From the NCBI RefSeq assembly GCF_900547205.1, contig NZ_URFY01000070.1, positions 1-17,895 on the forward strand: 17,895 bases of DNA. Direction: 5' to 3'. Origin of the DNA: an uncultured Bacteroides sp. GTDB lineage: Bacteria; Bacteroidota; Bacteroidia; Bacteroidales; Bacteroidaceae. The position numbers and the translations under genes were made by a program. Below are positions 6,682 to 13,269 of the stretch, piece after piece. Each line of letters opens with the position of its first letter. The first letter of the stretch is position 1. Below the pieces are notes generated by a model, which was not told the DNA's origin, did no database searches, and saw only the letters and a program-made list of their open reading frames with translations.

Positions 6682-8892
6682 ATGATGAACGAAAAAACGA
6701 TTAATGAGCAATACGCATATATACGTACCTTACTTGAAGGCAAAAGACTGAAAGAAGCCTTGATGCAACTGGAATCTTTGCTCTGGCAGTGTCCCGACTG
6801 GGATTTGCGCACGAGTTTAGAACAATTGCAGACGTCTTATAAATATATGCTCGACTATATGCGGCAAGGCACCGAAGATCCCGAACGGTGGAATGTGTTC
6901 CGCAAACTGATAGCAGACACGTGGAGCATTGCTGACCAATCGAGACTACTCATGCTGGATAATGCTTCCTCCAAATATTACCATATGGTTCGCCGCACTC
7001 GTGAATCGGAAGATTTAGCGGGCTACGGAATAAGAAAGTTGCTCCATATGCTCGAATCATTTAATGACGACTTGGCAGTCAGCGGATTACTATCTGACGA
7101 AAAAATGAATGAAGTGCTCGGCCGACATGAAAGTACACTTAAATTCATGTTCATCCGCACATGGACAAACAATTCGTGGAACCCGCAGGATGAGGAAGAC
7201 GCGCAAGCCATGCTGAAATCGGAGTTGCTTCCGACAGATGATTTATGCTTGTTTGTCAGTGCTGTCACAATGAGCTTGATGGAATGCTTTGACCTCCGCA
7301 AAGTGACGTGGCTGCTGGATGCTTACCAGCATCCATCTGTCAGTGTCAGCCAGCGGGCACTGGTAGGTACTATCATTATTTTCCATATCTACAGAAGCAG
7401 AATCAATCTTTATCCGGAACTAATCAGAAGAATAGACCTCATGGAGGCAGAGATGCCATATTTCAGGGATGACGTGACGTGCATCTACCGCCAGATGTTA
7501 TTGTGTCAGGAGACGGAAAAGATTGATAAAAAGATGCGTGAAGAGATTATCCCCGAGATGCTTAAGAATGTATCTTCCATGAAGAATATGAGATTCGGCA
7601 TGGAGGAGAATGACGAAGAGAGCGACGATAAGAATCCGGATTGGGAAGATGCTTTCGAGAAATCCGGTCTGGGAGATAAGTTGCGCGAAATGAACGAACT
7701 CCAGTTGGAAGGCGCCGATGTGTATATGAGCACCTTTGCCGCCCTGAAAAGTTACCCGTTCTTCCGCGAAGTGCACAATTGGTTTTATCCGTTCAGCAGA
7801 CAGCAGTCTGATGTGCTGAAATCACTGAAACAGGCAGGAAACGATGGCAACAGTCTGCTGGATTTAATTCTTCAATCGGGATTCTTCAGTAATAGCGATA
7901 AGTATTCGCTCTTCTTCACCATCCATCAGCTACCCAAATCACAGCAGAACATGATGCTGAGCCAACTCAACGAACAGCAAGTGGCAGAATTGGCAGAAAA
8001 GACAAATGCGGAAACCATGAAGAAGTTCAACGAACGTCACGGCACTGTAAGCAACCAATATTTGCACGACTTATATCGTTTCTTCAAACTTAGCGTACGC
8101 CGGAGTGAGTTCAGAGATATATTTAAGGAGAAACTCGACCTACATCATATTCCTGCACTGGATAATGTACTGTATTGGGAAGACACCTTGTTCCCCATTG
8201 CCGATTTCTATCTGAAGAAAGAGCGCTGGGATGAAGCTATCGAGATTTATAAAGAACTGGAAGCTATTGGCGAATTTGACAAGGACGGTGCAGAGTTTTA
8301 CCAGAAATACGGATATGCGTTGCAGAAGAAGAAAAGATATACCGAAGCCATCGACGCTTACCTGAAAGCAGATACGCTGAAAGCGGACAACATCTGGAAC
8401 AACCGCCACTTGGCTACCTGCTATCGGTTAAGCAGGAATTATCAGGCGGCACTTACCTATTATAAGAAGATTGAAGAAGCATCTCCGGAAGATAGAAATG
8501 CAACCTTCTATATCGGAAACTGTCTGGCCGAGTTGGGACAATACGAAGAAGCATTGAACTATTTCTTCAAGCTGGACTTCCTTGAAAACAACTGCGTGAA
8601 GGCATGGAGGGGAATCGGTTGGTGTTCATTCATCACCAAGAAAAATGAGCAGGCAATGAAATATTACGAGAAGATTATCGAGCAGAAGCCGTTAGCTATC
8701 GACTATATGAATGCCGGACACGTGGCTTGGGTGATGGGAGACATTCAGAAAGCTGCCACTTTCTACGGAAAAGCGATTACCATAAGCGAGAGCCGCGATA
8801 GATTCCTCGAGATGTTCCATAAAGACGAAGAACCTCTTCTCAAACAAGGTATTCGAGAAGAGGACATTCCGTTGATGCTGGACTTATTATAA
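6682..8892 (+). CDS. Large tetratricopeptide-repeat protein
   Basis: 736 aa, apparently cytoplasmic: no signal peptide or membrane segment is visible. Residues from about 500 to 705 contain at least five tandem TPR helix pairs, with the Tyr/Ala/Gly pattern and the Tyr-Tyr-Lys-Lys-Ile and Tyr-Tyr-Glu-Lys-Ile second helices. These form a protein-binding superhelix. The N-terminal ~480 residues are predicted mainly helical, with an acidic patch (Glu-Glu-Asn-Asp-Glu-Glu-Ser-Asp-Asp, about residue 310), and match no family I recognise. The start is the first ATG of a Met-Met pair. No SD or clear promoter is seen. It ends tail to tail with maf, overlapping by 6 bp, so no terminator fits between them. 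The role is likely scaffolding; the partner is unknown. Confidence 0.88.
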   Translation: MMNEKTINEQYAYIRTLLEGKRLKEALMQLESLLWQCPDWDLRTSLEQLQTSYKYMLDYMRQGTEDPERWNVFRKLIADTWSIADQSRLLMLDNASSKYYHMVRRTRESEDLAGYGIRKLLHMLESFNDDLAVSGLLSDEKMNEVLGRHESTLKFMFIRTWTNNSWNPQDEEDAQAMLKSELLPTDDLCLFVSAVTMSLMECFDLRKVTWLLDAYQHPSVSVSQRALVGTIIIFHIYRSRINLYPELIRRIDLMEAEMPYFRDDVTCIYRQMLLCQETEKIDKKMREEIIPEMLKNVSSMKNMRFGMEENDEESDDKNPDWEDAFEKSGLGDKLREMNELQLEGADVYMSTFAALKSYPFFREVHNWFYPFSRQQSDVLKSLKQAGNDGNSLLDLILQSGFFSNSDKYSLFFTIHQLPKSQQNMMLSQLNEQQVAELAEKTNAETMKKFNERHGTVSNQYLHDLYRFFKLSVRRSEFRDIFKEKLDLHHIPALDNVLYWEDTLFPIADFYLKKERWDEAIEIYKELEAIGEFDKDGAEFYQKYGYALQKKKRYTEAIDAYLKADTLKADNIWNNRHLATCYRLSRNYQAALTYYKKIEEASPEDRNATFYIGNCLAELGQYEEALNYFFKLDFLENNCVKAWRGIGWCSFITKKNEQAMKYYEKIIEQKPLAIDYMNAGHVAWVMGDIQKAATFYGKAITISESRDRFLEMFHKDEEPLLKQGIREEDIPLMLDLL

Positions 8893-9468
8893 CTTTTTAA
8901 GCTCCCCGTACAGCTTCTGTATGGGGAGTCCCATTATATTGTAGAAGCTACCGGAGATAGACTTTACACCTATATATCCAATCCATTCCTGCACCCCATA
9001 GGCTCCCGCCTTATCCAGCGGTTGATACCGGTCTACATAATATTCTATTTCATCATCGGACAAGACATCGAACAGAACATCGGAAGTTGCGGTAAAGCTC
9101 TTCTGCCATTCGGTTGTGGTGAGACATACACCGGTGAATACCTGATGCGATTTGCCCGAAAGAGCACGCAGCATCTCGATGGCTCCTTCCCTGCCTTCGG
9201 GTTTACCCAGTACTTTTCCATCCAACCAGACGATGGTGTCTGCCGTAATCAGGAGTTCGCCCGGTTGCATCATCGTACGGTAAGCATCTGCCTTTTCGCG
9301 GGCGATGTATTCGGGTATTTTGGCTCCGACTAAAGTATCCGGATAAGATTCGTCTACGTCGGGCAAGGTACGAACTACATAGTCTACGCCCAACCCCGAC
9401 ATCAATTCCTTGCGGCGGGGAGAGTTGGAAGCTAATATAATCTGATATTTCTTTAGATTGTTGAGCAT
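8887..9468 (-). CDS. maf: Maf-family nucleoside triphosphate pyrophosphatase
   Basis: 193 aa. The family hydrolyses dTTP/UTP and modified nucleotides to monophosphate and pyrophosphate, and is tied to housecleaning and septum control. Seen: the N-terminal signature Ala13-Ser-Asn-Ser-Pro-Arg-Arg-Lys-Glu-Leu, catalytic Asp77 in Ala-Asp-Thr-Ile-Val-Trp with the following Gly-Lys-Val-Leu-Gly-Lys-Pro, and the C-terminal Tyr-Gly-Val-Gln-Glu/Ser-Gly-Ser-Phe-Tyr-Asn-Ile-Met-Gly-Leu-Pro block. Family knowledge suggests the dTTP/UTP (YhdE-like) subgroup. It is the last gene of the leftward operon, 62 bp after kdsC, and overlaps the 3' end of the TPR gene. Length and motifs are complete. Confidence 0.95.
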   Translation of the reverse strand: MLNNLKKYQIILASNSPRRKELMSGLGVDYVVRTLPDVDESYPDTLVGAKIPEYIAREKADAYRTMMQPGELLITADTIVWLDGKVLGKPEGREGAIEMLRALSGKSHQVFTGVCLTTTEWQKSFTATSDVLFDVLSDDEIEYYVDRYQPLDKAGAYGVQEWIGYIGVKSISGSFYNIMGLPIQKLYGELKKL

Positions 9469-9474
9469 GGTTTT

Positions 9475-9500
9475 ATTTACTATTGGACGATTTACTATTG
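9475..9500. repeat. Short direct repeat between maf and kdsC
   Basis: ATTTACTATTG occurs at 9475-9485 and 9490-9500 (period 15). It lies just upstream of maf on the transcribed strand. No known function. Confidence 0.5.
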
Positions 9501-9530
9501 ATTATACCTTATTATATATAGGCGGCACTT

Positions 9531-10052
9531 TTACCAACCGAAAGCATCTTCCGCCATCCAGATGCCGTGAGCTTTCAGTACTTGTTCCACCACATCGCGT
9601 CCGCAACCGCGACCGCCGTCTGCATACGATATATACTTCGCTACGGATTTCACTTCCGGCACGGCATCCTTGGGGCAGCAGGGAAGTCCGCACTCACGCA
9701 TCACTTCAATATCGGGCACGTCGTCGCCCATATACAGAATCTCTTCGTCCTTCAGTCCGTACTTATCGCGAAAAGCGCGATAGTCGTGTATCTTCACGGC
9801 GGAGCCCATGTACAAGTCCTTCACACCCAGTGCCTCGAAGCGGATGCGTACAGCTTCCGTCCGTCCACCGGTGATGATGGCTATATGAAGTCCCTTTTTC
9901 ACTGCCAGTTGGATGGCATATCCGTCTTTAATGTTCACCGTACGCATTGGTTCTCCGGAAGGATGCAAAGGAACGGTGGTGGAACTCAACACTCCGTCCA
10001 CATCAAAAGCAAGCGCTTTGATACGGGATAAATCATAATTGATGGTGCTCAT
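9531..10052 (-). CDS. kdsC: 3-deoxy-D-manno-octulosonate 8-phosphate phosphatase (KdsC-like HAD)
   Basis: 173 aa, the size of stand-alone KdsC (C0-type HAD without a cap). It removes phosphate from KDO-8-P in the lipopolysaccharide inner-core pathway, in the cytosol. HAD motif I is Asp17-Val-Asp19-Gly-Val-Leu, motif II Thr61-Gly-Gly, motif III Lys87, and motif IV Gly-Asp110-Asp111-Val-Pro-Asp. The early segment Ser-Ser-Thr-Thr-Val-Pro-Leu-His and Asn-Ile-Lys-Asp-Gly-Tyr-Ala-Ile match the KdsC tetramer and substrate region. The ATG at 10052-10050 overlaps the 3' end of the upstream Rossmann gene by 20 bp, indicating co-transcription and coupled translation. CMP-KDO/sialic-type phosphatases are close relatives, so the exact substrate is inferred. 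Confidence 0.9.
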   Translation of the reverse strand: MSTINYDLSRIKALAFDVDGVLSSTTVPLHPSGEPMRTVNIKDGYAIQLAVKKGLHIAIITGGRTEAVRIRFEALGVKDLYMGSAVKIHDYRAFRDKYGLKDEEILYMGDDVPDIEVMRECGLPCCPKDAVPEVKSVAKYISYADGGRGCGRDVVEQVLKAHGIWMAEDAFGW

Positions 10053-10827
10053 GGATACTTTTACTCATTAATTTATATATTTCCTGCAATGCTGGCGAAT
10101 CTACCAGCATAGAAAGATGATTGTTCATCACATTCTCATCGTAGCGCACAGCCGGTCCGGTTTGTGCATCCCGAGGGGTCAGTTCGTGTACTTTGCGTGC
10201 CGTTTCGTCTATCAGCGGGAGCATGACGTCGAACGGAAGATTATACTTTTCGAGCAAATCGGATGCCAATGCATACATATGGTTCGTAAAGTTGCAGATA
10301 AAGACGGCAGACAAATGAAGGCTCTTGCGCTGCTCTGAACTGGCTTCGTACACCTTTTCGGAGAGGGTGGCGGCAATTGCTTTGAGAAGTTCCACATCTT
10401 CCGGCTGGCTGGCTTCGATAAAGAAAGGTACTTCCCGGAAGTTGACTTCACGCTGTTTGCTGAAAGTTTGCATCGGATAGAACACTCCATAACGTTCGGC
10501 ATAGCCTTCCCAGACACTCATGGGGATGCTTCCCGCGGTGTGCACGAGTAAGGCTTTTTGTTTTCCTTCCGCTATCTGTGGCAGCAGTTCTACGAAAGCA
10601 GCGTCCTTCAATGAAACGATGTACAATTTGGCTTCCGTAGACACTTCCTGCAAGTTCGTCGTATATTCGGCTTCCACCTTTTGGGCTAATGCTCGGGCAG
10701 ACTCTTCCGTGCGGCTATATACCTGCACGATACGGAATCCCTTGTAGTAGAGTGCTTTCGCCAGATTAGTGGCTAAGTTTCCGGCACCGATAAACACAAT
10801 CGGCGTATCTTCTATACTTCTCTTCAT
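10033..10827 (-). CDS. Rossmann-fold dehydrogenase-like protein with DUF2520 domain
   Basis: 264 aa from ATG 10827-10825. A TTG seven codons upstream would add seven residues but overlap the preceding gene; the ATG gives a 7-bp gap and begins just before the fold. The N-terminal NAD(P)-binding motif is Gly14-Ala-Gly-Asn-Leu-Ala, as in the ProC/F420-reductase-like group. The middle has His-Thr-Ala-Gly-Ser-Ile-Pro and Gly-Val-Phe-Tyr-Pro-Met-Gln-Thr-Phe-Ser. The C-terminal helical DUF2520 part includes His-Leu-Ser-Ala-Val-Phe-Ile-Cys-Asn-Phe-Thr-Asn-His. Soluble, cytosolic, probably an NAD(P)-dependent oxidoreductase; the substrate is not known for the family. It sits within the nitroreductase-to-maf operon, directly before kdsC. 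Confidence 0.88.
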   Translation of the reverse strand: MKRSIEDTPIVFIGAGNLATNLAKALYYKGFRIVQVYSRTEESARALAQKVEAEYTTNLQEVSTEAKLYIVSLKDAAFVELLPQIAEGKQKALLVHTAGSIPMSVWEGYAERYGVFYPMQTFSKQREVNFREVPFFIEASQPEDVELLKAIAATLSEKVYEASSEQRKSLHLSAVFICNFTNHMYALASDLLEKYNLPFDVMLPLIDETARKVHELTPRDAQTGPAVRYDENVMNNHLSMLVDSPALQEIYKLMSKSIHEHHQL

Positions 10828-10834
10828 CGCTTTC

Positions 10835-11170
10835 CTACCGTTTTGCAAACCAAAATAAAAGGATTCCGATAATGAGCAAGGTCAATGGCAACAGATAGCC
10901 GGACAGAGAGCCCAACAATGACATTACCAAACCAATATTCATTACCAACCAAAGACCTAGCAGCACCAAGCCGATTGACTTGTCGCGCTTGAAGATAAGA
11001 AAACAAATGGATGCGTAGAGCAACATATTGTCCTTATTCATCACCCAAGGCAGACCGATGGCGGAAAAATGAATCAATTTATCAATCAAGTATAGCGCAC
11101 CGATAACAATAAAGGTGACGCCGGTAGCCAGATAGGTATCTTTGCTATTATTTGCTTTAGCAGCTCCCAT
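10835..11170 (-). CDS. Small membrane protein, about four TM segments
   Basis: 111 aa. Hydrophobic segments lie at about residues 14-30, 46-58, 65-83 and 88-107; the C-terminus is a basic Lys-Arg. The Gly-Val-X-Phe-Ile-Val-Ile-Gly-Ala-Leu-Tyr-Leu-Ile start and the closing Leu-Pro-Leu-Thr-Leu-Leu-Ile-Ile-Gly-Ile-Leu-Leu resemble the LiaF-type/DUF5668 membrane region, but this is a weak similarity read by eye. It starts 2 bp after the nitroreductase stop and ends 7 bp before the Rossmann gene, so it is inside the operon. Function unknown. Confidence 0.75.
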   Translation of the reverse strand: MGAAKANNSKDTYLATGVTFIVIGALYLIDKLIHFSAIGLPWVMNKDNMLLYASICFLIFKRDKSIGLVLLGLWLVMNIGLVMSLLGSLSGYLLPLTLLIIGILLFWFAKR

Positions 11171-11172
11171 CG

Positions 11173-11709
11173 CTATTTCCCTCCAAACTTATTGATATGA
11201 ATTTTCTCCCACTGAAGATGTTCTTCATTGAAAGGTTTACGTTCCATCCCTTTATGACCGATGGCTATGACAGAAAGCACCTGAAGCTGCAAAGGAATAT
11301 CCAGCACTCCGTGCACGTATTCGTCGGAAGGCATTCCGGTAGCCGTGAATCGTTCGCGAACCTGCACCCAGCAACTACCCAGCCCCAAATCTTCTGCTTG
11401 CAACTGTATCATAATCGAAGCAATCGCTGCATCTTCAATCCATACATCGCTTGCCAACGGGTCTGCCATCACGACAATTGCCAGTGCGGCATCGGCTATG
11501 AAAGTGGAAGCCTGCTCTTTGCAATGAGACAATGTTTTCAACATTTCCCTATCATCCACCACCACAAACTGCCAACTATTACTACGTTTGGAAGAGGGAG
11601 ACATCAGGGCGGCTTTCATCAATGCAACCACCTCGTCTTGCGTCAACTCTTCATCGGTGAACTTGCGCATACTGCGACGATTCTTTATCAATTCACTGAA
11701 ATTTTCCAT
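11173..11709 (-). CDS. Nitroreductase-family flavoprotein
   Basis: 178 aa from ATG 11709-11707. The frame also has an upstream ATG (11745) and GTG (11757), but family proteins begin with a Met-Glu-Asn-Phe-type helix just before the Arg-Arg-Ser-Met-Arg-Lys-Phe FMN-phosphate motif (residues 11-17), which favours this start. Other family features are Ser-Pro-Ser-Ser-Lys-Arg-Ser-Asn-Ser-Trp-Gln-Phe (FMN contact), the Glu-Asp-Leu-Gly-Leu-Gly-Ser-Cys-Trp-Val helix, and Ile-Ala-Ile-Gly-His near the end. It is likely an FMN, NAD(P)H-dependent oxidoreductase; the physiological substrate is unknown. It is the first gene of the leftward operon, with a promoter at 11828-11859. Confidence 0.92.
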   Translation of the reverse strand: MENFSELIKNRRSMRKFTDEELTQDEVVALMKAALMSPSSKRSNSWQFVVVDDREMLKTLSHCKEQASTFIADAALAIVVMADPLASDVWIEDAAIASIMIQLQAEDLGLGSCWVQVRERFTATGMPSDEYVHGVLDIPLQLQVLSVIAIGHKGMERKPFNEEHLQWEKIHINKFGGK

Positions 11710-11827
11710 ATTATCTTTGGTTTCATTTAATACAAAATCATACATTTTATCGCTCACTACGTAATTAACGTCCTACTTCTAATCCCGTACAATTACTTAG
11801 ATGACTTACTTGTCAGATAATGAAAAA

Positions 11828-11859
11828 CAAAATTAGTCTATTTTTTCTTTTCCGGCAAT
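11828..11859 (-). promoter_or_regulatory. Promoter of the nitroreductase-to-maf operon
   Basis: On the minus strand, ATTG (11856-11859), a 20-bp spacer, and TAATTTTG (11828-11835) fit the -33/-7 pattern. It would produce a leader of roughly 110 nt before ATG 11709. Confidence 0.55.
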
Positions 11860-11906
11860 TAAATCGTAATTGTATTTACATGGTGTTCGGATTATGAATA
11901 CCATTA

Positions 11907-11967
11907 AAGTTGCATTTAATCAATAGAAATATACTTTAGGTATAGAATCTCACTTCAAATGCAACTT
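11907..11967. repeat. 11-bp inverted repeat upstream of the toxin-antitoxin pair
   Basis: AAGTTGCATTT (11907-11917) and its exact reverse complement AAATGCAACTT (11957-11967) are separated by 39 bp. They lie in the 303-bp gap between the divergent nitroreductase operon and the toxin gene, between the two promoters. They could be half-sites for a regulator. The rest of the gap holds only the two promoters and AT-rich sequence. Confidence 0.55.
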
Positions 11968-12024
11968 CTAAAAGGTCTTGAAATAGTAACCAGCGTTAAA
12001 GATTAGCAAAGAATTTGTGTTTTA

Positions 12025-12056
12025 CTTGTTCGTTTGTATCCAATTAGTTACATTTG
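12025..12056 (+). promoter_or_regulatory. Promoter of the toxin-antitoxin operon
   Basis: CTTG (12025-12028), a 20-bp spacer and TACATTTG (12049-12056) match the Bacteroides consensus closely. The toxin ATG is only 4 bp past the -7 box, so the transcript should start at or within a few bases of the ATG. Confidence 0.7.
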
Positions 12057-12060
12057 CGAT

Positions 12061-12426
12061 ATGAAAGCAACAGATAAAAAAGATAGTGATATACGTGAAT
12101 TGTATTTCTCGGATGAGTTTATAGAGTTCTATAATAAGTTGCAAGATAAAGTGAAGGCTAAGTTTGAGCATACGATGGATATTATCCGAACCGAATATGT
12201 ACTTAGCACGAAGTTTGTGAAACATTTGGAGAATACAGATTTGTATGAGATGCGGGTGTCTGTTAGCACTAATGAATACAGGACTATTCTTTTTGCTGTT
12301 GACGATGATAATATCATCCTTTCAAAGAAAATACTGCTTTTGAATGGTTTTCTGAAGAAATCCACAAAAGACTATAGTAAACAAATAAAGATAGCTAAAC
12401 AGATATTGGAGGATTTTGAATTATGA
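12061..12426 (+). CDS. higB: HigB/RelE-type toxin (Gp49-like family)
   Basis: 121 aa. The family is ribosome-dependent mRNA endonucleases that arrest translation. Seen: the N-terminal Glu-Leu-Tyr-Phe-Ser-Asp-Glu-Phe-X-Glu-Phe-Tyr helix; the central Val-Lys-His-Leu-Glu-X-Thr-Asp-Leu-Tyr-Glu-Met-Arg-Val-Ser strand pair; Asn-Glu-Tyr-Arg-Thr-Ile-Leu-Phe; and the closing Leu-Leu-Asn-Gly-Phe-Leu-Lys-Lys-Ser-Thr-Lys motif with a long C-terminal Lys-rich helix. All fit the phage-derived Gp49/HigB group. The TGA overlaps the antitoxin ATG by 4 bp, and toxin-first order is normal for higBA. The start at 12061 is the first ATG; the frame extends upstream, but only through the promoter. Confidence 0.9.
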   Translation: MKATDKKDSDIRELYFSDEFIEFYNKLQDKVKAKFEHTMDIIRTEYVLSTKFVKHLENTDLYEMRVSVSTNEYRTILFAVDDDNIILSKKILLLNGFLKKSTKDYSKQIKIAKQILEDFEL

Positions 12427-12734
12427 GAAAGTTAGATGAAAATAAGTTGGCAAAGTTGCATACAGCAGGTGAGCTACTGGATAAGAAATATGGAGAAGCT
12501 GGGACGGAATCTCGAACCGCTTTTCATGCAAAGTCTATTGCATGGTATTATGGTGAGATATTGCGTGACCGTCGGAAAGAGTTAAAGATAACCCAGCAGG
12601 AGTTAGCAGATAAAGTTGGTACAGCAAGAAGCTATATTGCCCGGGTGGAAAAAGGAGAAACAGATATTCAAGTTTCGAGCTTTTTTCGTATCGCCCGTGC
12701 TTTAGGTATTGAGTTTACCCCTACATTTTTATAA
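12423..12734 (+). CDS. higA: HigA-type XRE-family antitoxin
   Basis: 103 aa. Residues 46-100 form a Cro/C1 helix-turn-helix: Leu-Arg-Asp-Arg-Arg-Lys-Glu-Leu-Lys-Ile-Thr-Gln-Gln-Glu-Leu-Ala, then recognition helix Thr-Ala-Arg-Ser-Tyr-Ile-Ala-Arg-Val-Glu-Lys-Gly. The N-terminal 45 residues, charged and helical, are likely the toxin-contacting part. By family knowledge it neutralises the neighbouring toxin and represses the shared promoter at 12025-12056. Start set by the 4-bp overlap with the toxin. It ends with Ile-Glu-Phe-Thr-Pro-Thr-Phe-Leu. A weak hairpin (AAACA/TGTTT, 12752-12768) lies just downstream. Confidence 0.93.
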   Translation: MRKLDENKLAKLHTAGELLDKKYGEAGTESRTAFHAKSIAWYYGEILRDRRKELKITQQELADKVGTARSYIARVEKGETDIQVSSFFRIARALGIEFTPTFL

Positions 12735-12858
12735 CTGTTAATGAATGATTTAAACAGAATATTTGTTTTCTAAATTCGATGTCTGTAAACTGCAATGCAT
12801 CTTAGATGGAGTAAATAAATCTTAAACAAGCAGGATAAAGAGTTCCTTGTTTCGAATG

Positions 12859-12900
12859 GAAAAAAGAAAAGAAGCCTCGCCATTACCCTAGCCGGAGGCT
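12859..12900 (-). terminator. Terminator-like hairpin, best in leftward orientation
   Basis: AGCCTC (12873-12878) pairs with GAGGCT (12895-12900) around a 16-nt loop. Read leftward, the stem is followed by TCTTTTCTTTTTT, a good U-tract; read rightward the tail is only GTTTGTC. It lies 140 bp after higA, in a gene-free stretch (12735-13021). Otherwise that stretch shows only AT-rich sequence and the promoter below. Confidence 0.5.
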
Positions 12901-12998
12901 GTTTGTCTATTCGAAAACTATTTCCAGCTTGTCACTTTCTTTGTGTTCTTCTATCGGAGAAGAGCATAAAGTCACGAATTTAATTTATATGATTTTTC

Positions 12999-13029
12999 TT
13001 TCTTCTTTCTGATTAATATCGTATATTTG
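12999..13029 (+). promoter_or_regulatory. Promoter of the structured RNA and 166-aa gene
   Basis: TTTC (12999-13002), a 19-bp spacer and TATATTTG (13022-13029), a perfect TAnnTTTG. Predicted initiation near 13034-13036 coincides with the first base of the long stem P1 of the RNA at 13034-13203. Confidence 0.65.
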
Positions 13030-13033
13030 CGAC

Positions 13034-13203
13034 GCTCTTTACTAAAATCCACGACAGGGAAACCTGCCGTATTATGTGGCAGGCATTTTTATGCCTGTTC
13101 ACTTCATTCTATATGGGCGGTTTCGTACCCCCATGTAGGATGTTAATGCACCTACTGCTGTCGTGGATAGTGAAGAGCAATGGGACAGGCGAAACCGCTT
13201 TTT
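13034..13203 (+). ncRNA. Candidate structured RNA or regulatory leader with pseudoknot
   Basis: P1 joins 13034-13057 to 13158-13178: 21 base pairs, one of them G-U, interrupted only by a 3-nt AAA bulge. Inside it are a perfect hairpin CAGGCAT-TTTT-ATGCCTG (13080-13097) and a hairpin at 13111-13136 (10 bp with one bulge, loop TTCGT). The latter's GCGGTTTCG (13117-13125) is exactly complementary to CGAAACCGC (13190-13198), which lies outside P1, so that pairing would form a pseudoknot. TTTTT follows at 13199-13203, as in an intrinsic terminator. A 70-codon frame (13074-13286) crosses it but has no family resemblance. It could be a free small RNA or a cis-acting attenuator of the 166-aa gene 66 nt downstream. 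I recognise no known RNA family. Confidence 0.6.
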
Positions 13204-13269
13204 ATATTTCTAATAACTACCTTTTCTGCTCCGCCCCATTGAACTATTTATTCACTAATTTAAATTACT

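Noticed and set aside
10828..10848. TTG start for the Rossmann/DUF2520 protein
   Set aside because: The ATG at 10827 gives normal spacing and the fold begins just after it.
11712..11719. TATCTTTG on the plus strand
   Set aside because: It lies at the start of the minus-strand nitroreductase gene, has no matching downstream plus-strand gene, and is probably a chance match.
11710..11757. GTG or upstream ATG start for the nitroreductase
   Set aside because: The extension has no family counterpart; family proteins begin close to the Arg-Arg-Ser-Met-Arg motif.
12034..12060. Upstream TTG start adding nine residues to the toxin
   Set aside because: It would place the -33/-7 promoter inside the coding region, and the family N-terminus lies after the ATG at 12061.
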